Shown one piece after another: positions 56,168 through 64,000 of a DNA stretch of 64,000 bases; positions within the stretch are counted from its first letter, which is position 1; every line of letters begins with the position of its first letter. Source of the stretch: Bordetella holmesii ATCC 51541 (GTDB lineage Bacteria > Pseudomonadota > Gammaproteobacteria > Burkholderiales > Burkholderiaceae_B); the NCBI GenBank assembly GCA_000612485.1, contig CP007494.1:3596001-3660000 (forward strand). The letters run 5' to 3'. Made by a program: the position numbers and the translations under genes. The notes beneath the pieces are model-generated. The model worked only from the letters and a program-made list of their open reading frames with translations. It searched no databases and had not been told where the DNA came from.

Positions 56168-57682
56168 ATGACTGATCATTCGCCCACCGCCCAGGATGAA
56201 AACCGCTTGATCGCCGAACGGCGTGCCAAGTTGGCCAAACTGCGCGAAGCTGGTGTTGCCTATCCGAACGATTTCGTCCCGGACGCGCAAGCCGCCCGCC
56301 TGCACGACACGTATGACGACCAGGACGCCGCAGCCCTGCTCGAAGCCACCGTGCACGTCAAAGTGGCCGGACGAATGATGCTCAAACGCGTCATGGGCAA
56401 GGCCAGCTTTGCCACACTTCAAGACGGCAGCGGCCGCATCCAGATCTATCTGGATCGTGGCACGCTGGGCGAAGACGTCTACGCGGGCTTCAAACAGTGG
56501 GACATCGGCGACATCATCGCCATCGAAGGCTCGGTTTTCAAGACCAACAAGGGCGAGCTGTCCGTGCATGCCAGCTCCGCGCGCCTGCTGTCCAAATCGC
56601 TACGCCCCTTGCCCGACAAGTTTCATGGCCTGTCTGACCAGGAAATGCGCTATCGCCAGCGCTACGTCGACCTCATCATGACCGACACGACCCGCCGCAC
56701 GTTCGAGGCGCGCAGCAAGGCCGTAGGAGGCATCCGACAGGCCATGTTGGAGGCCGGCTTCCTCGAAGTCGAAACGCCCATGCTGCATCCCATCCCGGGT
56801 GGCGCGGCAGCCAAGCCGTTCGTGACGCATCACAACGCGCTGGACATGGAAATGTACATGCGCATTGCACCGGAGCTCTATCTCAAGCGTCTGATCGTCG
56901 GTGGCTTCGATCGAGTGTTCGAGATCAACCGCAATTTCCGCAACGAAGGAGTGAGCCCGCGGCATAACCCCGAGTTCACCATGATGGAGTTCTACGCGGC
57001 CTATGCGGACTACCGTTGGCTGATGGACTTCACCGAGTCGCTCATCCGCCAGGCAGCCATTGCAGCGGCCGGCAGCGCCGTGCTCACGTACCAGGGGCGC
57101 GAACTCGACCTGTCCAAACCCTTCGATCGCCTGACAATCTGCGAAGCGATCCTCAAGTACGCGCCGCACTACACGCAGGCCGAGCTCGACGACACCGATT
57201 TCGTGCGAGCCGAATTGAAGAAATTCGGTGCCGACGTCGACAAAGCCCCTCTGGCAAGGGCTGGTCTGGGCGCCCTGCAACTGGCGCTGTTCGAAGAGAC
57301 CGCAGAGTCCCAGCTTTGGAATCCGACCTACATCATCGACTACCCCGTCGAGGTATCGCCACTGGCTCGCGCTTCCGACACCCGTGAGGGCATCACCGAA
57401 CGCTTCGAGTTGTTCATCACCGGCCGTGAAATCGCCAACGGTTTCTCCGAGCTCAACGACCCCGAAGATCAGGCAGAACGCTTCCGCGCCCAGGTCGAGG
57501 CCAAGGATGCCGGCGACGAAGAGGCCATGTACTACGACGCGGATTACATCCGGGCCCTGGAATACGGCATGCCGCCGACAGGTGGGTGCGGCATCGGCAT
57601 CGACCGCCTGGTCATGCTGCTGACCGACAGCCCCAGCATCCGCGATGTGATTCTCTTCCCGCACCTGCGCCGCGAAGACTGA
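56168..57682 (+). CDS. lysS: Lysyl-tRNA synthetase, class II
   Basis: 504 residues. N-terminal OB-fold anticodon-binding domain ([21 protein letters not shown]), class II motif 1 region, motif 2 with [21 protein letters not shown], and motif 3 [16 protein letters not shown] near the C-terminus. The end is LFPHLRRED. It charges tRNA-Lys. It is complete and matches the length of bacterial LysRS-II. Confidence 0.97.
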   Translation: MTDHSPTAQDENRLIAERRAKLAKLREAGVAYPNDFVPDAQAARLHDTYDDQDAAALLEATVHVKVAGRMMLKRVMGKASFATLQDGSGRIQIYLDRGTLGEDVYAGFKQWDIGDIIAIEGSVFKTNKGELSVHASSARLLSKSLRPLPDKFHGLSDQEMRYRQRYVDLIMTDTTRRTFEARSKAVGGIRQAMLEAGFLEVETPMLHPIPGGAAAKPFVTHHNALDMEMYMRIAPELYLKRLIVGGFDRVFEINRNFRNEGVSPRHNPEFTMMEFYAAYADYRWLMDFTESLIRQAAIAAAGSAVLTYQGRELDLSKPFDRLTICEAILKYAPHYTQAELDDTDFVRAELKKFGADVDKAPLARAGLGALQLALFEETAESQLWNPTYIIDYPVEVSPLARASDTREGITERFELFITGREIANGFSELNDPEDQAERFRAQVEAKDAGDEEAMYYDADYIRALEYGMPPTGGCGIGIDRLVMLLTDSPSIRDVILFPHLRRED

Positions 57683-57694
57683 GGCCACGCCACG

Positions 57695-57981
57695 ATGCTT
57701 GCCAAGATCCTTTTGCTGGCTGGCCTCGTGGTGCTTGTCCTGTATATCTATTTGCCGTGCCGCCGCGCCGCCCGTGGGCAGGCCGGGCGCGGTTTTCTCT
57801 TTTGCTGCGCCGCCTCTGGCGTCCTGTTAGCCAGCGCCATCCTTGCATGCTTGCTTTGGATGAGCCGCAGCAGCCTCTCAGGCGTCGACGGCAAGCTCGA
57901 CTTCCTGCTCCCCTGGGCCTGGCGCAGGTATTGCTCGCGCTGGTCTGCGGTGTGCTGGCCTACCGCCGCCGGCCGCGTTAA
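57695..57981 (+). CDS. Small membrane protein of unknown function, one apparent frameshift
   Basis: Starts MLAKILLLAGLVVLVLYIYLP, has a second span GFLFCCAASGVLLASAILACLLW and, if one C is added to the C4 run at 57910-57913, a third span LDFLLPLGLAQVLLALVCGVLAY, ending RRRPR at 57981 (95 residues). Without the correction the frame runs on to 58072 and into the convergent gene. It is 12 bp after lysS. No family recognised. Confidence 0.65.
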
Positions 57982-58001
57982 AAAGCGGCCAACTATCCCG
58001 G

Positions 58002-58889
58002 CTACATTGCTTGGCGTGTGCGTACCGCTTCGGCCCACCGCCGCGCGACGGTGGGCGACGTGGCGCAAGTAGCCGAGTCGGTCACCACGCGCACGGCGCG
58101 CTCCAGCAGCTGGATATCGGCCTCGTGCTGACGCGCCACATGCGGGTCCTCGAAAAAAATCACCCGTTGACACTGATGCTCGAGCACGAGTTCGGCAATC
58201 TGTGCGTCGCCGCCCAGCGGACCGCTGAGATATCGCGTCACCCAAGGCTGGTCTTTGGGCCAACCGCGCGACCACGCAAGGTCGTTGAGCAGGCCACCCG
58301 TGGTGCCCGTGGCCACGCGCCGCGCAAACTGGGACAGCACGTCGAAGTACTGGTCGGCAAAGGCCACCATCTCGTCCTTGAGCGCATCGTGGGCAATCAG
58401 CGCCAGCGTCTGCCCGTCGAAACGAAACAACCGCGCCAGAGCGGGGTCCGCCGGCAACCCCGCACTGAGGCGCTCGATCTCAATCCACTCTATGGCCCCG
58501 GCCAGGGTGGAAATGAAAGGCCGGCCGTGCGTGATGCACTGCCGCTTGAGCGCCAGCGCCTCTGGAAAGATAGAGGACGGGTCAACCGGATCGATGAGAT
58601 AGATGGCGCCATCGAAAGGGGCTTGCCCATCCCGGCCTTCTGTCACGCGGGCCACCAGTTTCATCAACCCGCCTTCGCGGCCATACGGGTAGCGGATCAG
58701 TCCTCGATATCCTTGCAGCATGCCCTCGCGCGCGATGGCATCGTGCGTGCGGCCTACCGTGTGTAATTCAATACCCATTTCGCGTATGCCAGCGCCACTG
58801 GCGCGTAGCCAGCTAAAAAGCGCAGCGTCGGGCGTCTCGTGATGCAGGCGATTGGCCGCCAGGCCAAAGCGCAAGGAAGGCGAGGTCAT
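58002..58889 (-). CDS. mgsA: Methylglyoxal synthase with two tandem MGS-like domains
   Basis: 295 residues from ATG 58889 (MTSPSLRF). The C-terminal half (~160-285) is a standard methylglyoxal synthase: LALIAHDALK, VATGTTGGLLND, LSGPLGGDAQIAE with the catalytic Asp, and FFEDPHVARQHEADI carrying the conserved His/Asp pair. It converts dihydroxyacetone phosphate to methylglyoxal. The N-terminal half (~5-140) has the same layout (RFGLAANRLHHETPDAAL, YGREGGLMKLVARV, IYLIDPVDPSSIFPEALALK) but lacks the catalytic residues, so it looks like a degenerate duplicate. E. coli MgsA has 152 residues. Divergent from a Fur-box-bearing FecI gene. Confidence 0.85.
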   Translation of the reverse strand: MTSPSLRFGLAANRLHHETPDAALFSWLRASGAGIREMGIELHTVGRTHDAIAREGMLQGYRGLIRYPYGREGGLMKLVARVTEGRDGQAPFDGAIYLIDPVDPSSIFPEALALKRQCITHGRPFISTLAGAIEWIEIERLSAGLPADPALARLFRFDGQTLALIAHDALKDEMVAFADQYFDVLSQFARRVATGTTGGLLNDLAWSRGWPKDQPWVTRYLSGPLGGDAQIAELVLEHQCQRVIFFEDPHVARQHEADIQLLERAVRVVTDSATCATSPTVARRWAEAVRTRQAM

Positions 58890-58980
58890 GATGCTTGTCA
58901 GGGAGCCGGAAAACAGAATGATACCGCCGTGCGCCTGCCACATCGGCTTTGGCCTTGAATTGGCTGCCGCCCCATTTTAA

Positions 58981-59000
58981 GTAATAATCATTCTTATTAC
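58981..59000. promoter_or_regulatory. Fur box upstream of the second FecI gene
   Basis: GTAATAATCATTCTTATTAC is a near-perfect dyad (GTAATAA / TTATTAC) with the ATAATCATT core of the Fur consensus, 24 bp upstream of the GTG start of fecI and 91 bp from the divergent mgsA start. Confidence 0.8.
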
Positions 59001-59024
59001 AAATCTCTTCTTGGTGCTGCTTGC

Positions 59025-59546
59025 GTGCAGCAACACAAATTGGACGCTTCGGATTACGCATCGCCGCCCAACCTGGAAACGCTCTACGGTGACCACCATC
59101 CATGGCTGCAGGATTGGTTGCGCCGCCGGCTGGGCAACGCTGCGGATGCCGCCGATCTGGCCCAGGATGCGTTCATGCGCCTGCTGGCCAAACCTCTGCC
59201 CTTTGGCAGTCGGCCGCAGGCACGCGTCTACCTGCGCACGCTGGCTGGCGGGCTGTGCGTCGACCTCTGGCGCCGGCGACAGATCGAACACGCCTGGCTG
59301 CAGACCCTGGCCGCCCAACCCGAAGCACACGTGCCGAGCGCCGAACATCAGGCCATCGTGCTGCAAACCTTGCAGGAGGTCGATCGTCTCGTGCGCGGCC
59401 TTCCTCCCAAAGCGGCTCATGCCTTCATCATGGCAGTCGGCTGCGAAATGAGCGATCAGGAGATTGCCAACGAATTGGGTGTCTCCACCCGCATGGTCCG
59501 AAAGTATGTCGCGCAAGCGATGCTGCAATGCCTCCAAAAACTTTGA
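59025..59546 (+). CDS. ECF sigma factor, FecI type (second locus)
   Basis: 173 residues from a GTG at 59025; no ATG is available near the conserved start. Region 2: LYGDHHPWLQDWLRRRLGNA and AADLAQDAFMRLL. Region 4: LVRGLPPKAAHAFIMAVGCEMSDQEIANELGVSTRMVRKYV. It is directly preceded by a Fur box and followed, with a 19-bp overlap, by the FecR gene. It would direct transcription of the receptor gene at 60632, which is now disrupted. Confidence 0.92.
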   Translation: MQQHKLDASDYASPPNLETLYGDHHPWLQDWLRRRLGNAADAADLAQDAFMRLLAKPLPFGSRPQARVYLRTLAGGLCVDLWRRRQIEHAWLQTLAAQPEAHVPSAEHQAIVLQTLQEVDRLVRGLPPKAAHAFIMAVGCEMSDQEIANELGVSTRMVRKYVAQAMLQCLQKL

Positions 59547-60499
59547 AGCGCGCCGCACCTGGAATCGCCCCCCTGGAGCAGGCGGCGGAGTGGTTTGCCC
59601 TGCTGCGCTCCGGCGAGGCCACCGCAGCCGAACGCGCCGCCTGGCAAGCCTGGCACGACGCCTGTGAAGCCCATACGCGCGCCTGGGCCCAGGTCGAGAG
59701 CGTCGGCCGGCTTTTCCTGCCAATACGTCAGAGCGAGGCATCCGGGGTTGCCGCCACCGCCTACCGCCGCGCCGAATTCAACAGTGGCCGGCGGCGTACC
59801 CTCCTGGGGATTGGGGCTCTGGCTGCGGCCGGCGTGGTCGGACATGCCGCCTGGCGCCACAACGTCCTTTATCCCTGGGCGGCGGATTACCGCAGCGGCA
59901 CGGGTGAGGTACGTGAAGTCGTGCTGGACGACGGCACACGCGTCTGGCTGGGCACGGCCAGTGCGTTTGACCAACACTACAGTGCCGGGCTCAGGCGTCT
60001 GGAGCTTATCGCTGGCGAGATCCTCATCAGCACGGCTCCCGACGCCTCTCGCCCCTTCGTCGTTGACACCCCACAAGGCCGTTTGCGTGCGTTGGGGACG
60101 CGCTTTTCCGTTCGCCGCGATGACGGGGGTACTGACGTGGCTGTCTATCAGGGCAGCGTTCAGGCGAATGCGCCGTCAGGCGCGCAGGCGCTGTTGCTTG
60201 CCGGGTGGCGTGCCCGCATGACGCGCCAGGGCATCAGCGCGCCACGCGCGGCCGATCCCGATGCCGAGTCCTCCACCCGAGGATTGTTCATTGCCAAGAA
60301 CATCCCCCTGGCCGACATGGCGCGGGAGCTGTCGCGGTACCGCTTGGGCCATGTGGGTGTTGCTCCCGACGTGGCTGCCCTCCCCGTCTTTGGCAGCTTC
60401 CCCATGACGGACCCCGATCGCACGTTGAACATGCTGGAATCCGTGTTGCCGGTCCGCGTCAGGATGCTGCCTTGGTGGGTGGACATCCTGCCACGCTGA
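59528..60499 (+). CDS. FecR-type anti-sigma/sigma regulator (second locus)
   Basis: 323 residues from ATG 59528, chosen because it overlaps the sigma gene end as usual for these pairs. Anti-sigma segment AAEWFALLRSGEATAAERAAW, membrane span LLGIGALAAAGVVGHAAW, FecR domain VVLDDGTRVWLGTASAFD and LRALGTRFSVRRDD, and C-terminal LADMARELSRYRLG. Its partner receptor is truncated by an IS, so the ligand signal can no longer arrive. Confidence 0.92.
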   Translation: MPPKTLKRAAPGIAPLEQAAEWFALLRSGEATAAERAAWQAWHDACEAHTRAWAQVESVGRLFLPIRQSEASGVAATAYRRAEFNSGRRRTLLGIGALAAAGVVGHAAWRHNVLYPWAADYRSGTGEVREVVLDDGTRVWLGTASAFDQHYSAGLRRLELIAGEILISTAPDASRPFVVDTPQGRLRALGTRFSVRRDDGGTDVAVYQGSVQANAPSGAQALLLAGWRARMTRQGISAPRAADPDAESSTRGLFIAKNIPLADMARELSRYRLGHVGVAPDVAALPVFGSFPMTDPDRTLNMLESVLPVRVRMLPWWVDILPR

Positions 60500-60631
60500 C
60501 AGGCAGCCCGCGACGTCGCCATCCTGACCAGACACAAAAAATAAAAAAAGAGTTCCGCTTTTCGTGTCTCGTTCGATGAACAGGAAGAGAGATCTCCTAA
60601 TCACCTTCCGATTCGCTCAGAGGAACGCGTC

Positions 60632-61983
60632 ATGTCTACCCGTTTGTCCCTCCACGGCCGCACGTGCTGCCGTCGTGGAACCCGCATGGCTTTGCCCGCT
60701 GCCTGGTCCAGAAAAACCTTGATCCATCTGGCTTGCGCAGCCGCCTTGTCCGGATTGGCCCCCGTGGGCAGCCATGCGCAAACCACTGCAGATACTGTAG
60801 CGACGCACCTTAACCGCGATTACAGCATCCCCGCCGGTTCCCTCGAACAAGTCCTGGCCCGCTTTGCCGCCGAATCCGGCGTGCTGCTGGCCAGCCCCCC
60901 TGGATTGACGGCCGGCCGCAGCAGCCCCGGTTTGAGCGGCAATTTTTCATTACCCACCGCACTGAACGCGATCCTCGCCGGCACAGGACTGCATGCCATC
61001 AGGGACCCCCAAGGCCAGTATCGTCTACAGGCGGACACCCAAGCGGTCTTCCTCCTCAGCCCAGTGGCGGTAACTGGGCGCGACCTCGCCACCACTGAGG
61101 GTACCGGCTCCTACTCTGCCAATATCACCACCATCGCCAAGGGAGACCTCGCGCTACGCGATATACCGCAGGCCGTGTCGGTCATCACACGTCAGCGCAT
61201 GAACGACCAAGGAGTAACCGACGTGCGCGAAGCCTTGAACTACGCGCCCGGCGTTTCCATGGTTTCCAACGAACCCGGTGGCCAGTTCTACTCACGTGGA
61301 TTCTTCATCCAGAGCTATCAGTTCGACGGCGTGCCGCTCGAACGCCAGCTATACGCACGCGGATCCGCATTCAACTCCGATACTGCCATCTATGATCGTA
61401 TCGAAATCATGCGCGGCCCTCAGGCGCTATTTGAGGGGGCAGGCGACCCCTCTGGATCGGTCAACCTGGTGCGCAAACGCCCTACGCAGGAACGCCAGTT
61501 CATCGTGACCGGTCGAGTGGGCAGTTATGACCAGTACGGCGCTCAAGTGGACTTCGGTGGGCCGCTCAATGAAAGCGCAACCGTACGCGGCCGCGTGGTG
61601 GCCGATTATGAAACCAAGGGTTCTTTCCGAGACTATGTCGATAGCAACGAGAGGACGTTCTACGGCGCCTTGGACATAGACCTCGGCCCGGCCACCACAT
61701 TGGGACTGGGGTACAGCCGCGAAAATCCCTATGGGGTCATCGACTGGAGTGGGCTGCCCAACTATGGAGACGGGTCGATGCCGGAGTATTCACGCTCGAC
61801 CAATCTGAGCGCCAAATGGAATCACGCGTATAAAACCCAGAACACTTGGTTCGCCGACCTCACCCACCGATTTTCCAATGGATGGAAATTCAAGGCGGCT
61901 GTGGTGCGCGTGGATGAAACGAACGACATCAAGTATTTGCTGCGTAGCGGCCGACTGGGGCCGCCCAATACCTATCGGGGCGA
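60632..61983 (+). pseudogene. TonB-dependent siderophore receptor truncated by an IS
   Basis: The first ~450 codons of a receptor of about 800. Signal peptide ending GSHAQT, STN signalling domain (YSIPAGSLEQVLARFAAESGV), plug (LRDIPQAVSVITRQRMNDQG, YDRIEIMRGPQAL, GDPSGSVNLVRKRP) and the first barrel strands. Translation leaves the gene at 61983 and stops after 16 IS-encoded codons (62032). Without most of the barrel it cannot work. The 3' part is not found in this window; it must lie beyond the nested elements or be deleted. Confidence 0.93.
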
Positions 61984-62898
61984 TGACCTGCCCCCAGATT
62001 TAGTACGGCACCGACATAGAGCCCAGGGGTAAAAGACCTTCTTTCTGATGAGCCTGCACGAATTGCGCCGGCGTTAAATATCCGAGCGCGCTGTGAGGCC
62101 GATCGGTGTTGTACTCGACTCGCCAGTTTTCGATCAAGCTTTTAGCCTGTCGCAGGGACAAGAACCAGTGCTCGTTAAGGCATTCGTCGCGGAACTTGCC
62201 GTTGAAACTTTCGATATAAGCGTTCTCCACCGGCTTACCCGGCCGAATAAACGACAGCTTTACGCCTGCTTGGTAGGCCCCAGGCGTCCAAGGCTCTTCC
62301 GGCGAACTCTGGCCCGTTGTCCACGGTAATAGATCGCGGCAGGCCACGCATCTCCGCCAGCCGTTGCAGCACCATGGCAACACGCAGTCCCGGCAACGAC
62401 GTATCGACCTCGATGGCCAGGCATTCGCGAGTGTAGTCATCGACGATAGTCAAACAGCGGAATCGGCGGCCATAGGCTAGGCCGTCGGCCACAAAGTCCA
62501 TTGACCAACTCTGATTCGGCGCGATTGCCGCTGGGCGAACCACGCGCTCGGTCGCCGCGATTCGCTTACGCTTTCGTTTTCGCACGCTTAACCCTGCCAG
62601 ACTGTACAGCCGCCAGATTCGCTTGTGATTTGCTTGCCAGCCTTCGCGACGTAAGAGCACATGGATCCTCCGATAGCCGTAGCGTCGTTTCGCCACTGCC
62701 ATCTCTTTCATGCGCTCGGTCAGCGCAGCATCGCCTGAGCGTGTGCTCTCGTAGGCAAACAGCGACCGCGAAATTCCTACCAGCCCACAGGCCCGGGTAA
62801 CACCCATGCTGCGCTCGGTCATTAATGTCCTGACCGCCTCGCGTTTGGCCTGCGGGCTGACTACTTTCGGCTTAGCAGATCCTGAAGCGCCGCCTTGT
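61984..62898 (-). mobile_element. IS407-group insertion sequence, copy 2, truncated at its 5' (orfA) side
   Basis: Begins with the same TGACCTGCCCCC end as copy 1 and is almost identical to it up to 62898. There the match stops inside the orfA/orfB overlap and an IS21-family end begins. Visible differences from copy 1: one C fewer in the C-run at about 62278-62281, and GAG instead of TAG in the OrfB C-terminal region. orfA and the right inverted repeat are absent from the window. Confidence 0.93.
62000..62898 (-). pseudogene. IS407-group transposase OrfB, frameshifted and truncated
   Basis: Same DDE integrase as in copy 1 (SWSMDFVADG, ITVDNGPEF, NAYIESFNGK). A four-G run after LDAW puts the C-terminal part one frame off (three G would give LDAWAYQAGVKL). 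The C-terminal part is otherwise complete, reading FRDECLNEHWFLSLRQAK to GLLPLGSMSVPY. The 5' end and OrfA are removed by the IS21-family insertion. Confidence 0.85.
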
Positions 62899-62976
62899 TG
62901 TCAACGCCGGTTGAAAATTGACCCACTTTCGTCGGAATCGTCGGAGTAAAACTGACCCACCCCGGCGTTCAAAAAC

Positions 62977-64000
<1,024 letters not shown>

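Overview
The window is a GC-rich betaproteobacterial chromosome segment, most likely from the genus Bordetella (Alcaligenaceae). Reasons: four Bug-type tripartite tricarboxylate (TTT) solute receptors; LysR-controlled catabolic clusters typical of Bordetella/Achromobacter; an ISL3-family element of exactly 1306 bp with a 406-codon transposase of the IS1001 type, a Bordetella element; and two FecI/FecR/TonB-receptor loci. The number of IS elements and broken genes suggests a host-adapted species such as a B. holmesii- or parapertussis-like lineage. The species cannot be fixed from this window.

Layout. 1-5060 (minus): 5' part of an M20 dipeptidase gene, then purL. 5405-9510 (plus): a DctQ-DctM-DctP TRAP transporter whose dctQ is split by an IS407-group element. 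9625-18712 (minus): greB, a PHP exoribonuclease, an alpha/beta hydrolase, an O-antigen ligase-like gene split by the IS1001-type element, a family 9 glycosyltransferase, and comEC broken by a 13-bp tandem duplication. 19056-24151: a LysR gene diverging from a Bug receptor/CMD/dehydrogenase/EthD/aldehyde dehydrogenase cluster. 24570-33620: a second LysR gene diverging from an eight-gene catabolic cluster (metallo-beta-lactamase fold, Ldh, D-hydroxyacid dehydrogenase, HpcH aldolase, two Bug receptors, amidohydrolase) with an IS3-family element in the last codons of the first receptor.

33717-43078 (minus): the most striking locus, two consecutive ~1500-residue intimin/invasin-type inverse autotransporters. 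Each has 11 Ig-like repeats of ~90 residues and a different C-terminal cap. They share a conserved upstream block, and the second has a long nested-hairpin leader. 43546-44366 (minus): an Mrr-fold membrane protein and an S4 RNA-binding protein. 44521-48619: FecI-FecR-TonB receptor. 48666-51455 (minus): tatD, lolD, lolC/E. 51553-57981 (plus): an unknown gene, recJ, prfB (with its programmed frameshift), an SDR gene, lysS and a small membrane protein. 58002-58889 (minus): a double-domain methylglyoxal synthase. 59025-61983: a second, Fur-box-preceded FecI-FecR-TonB receptor locus, whose receptor is cut by a second IS407-group copy that is itself cut by an IS21-family element running off the window.

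Quality note. Ten otherwise intact-looking genes (purL twice) read through only if one base is added back. In almost every case the base belongs to a short homopolymer run, and each correction restores an exact reading frame. All are deletions. This looks more like systematic sequencing or assembly error than biology. The IS insertions and the 13-bp comEC duplication are independent of it and look real.
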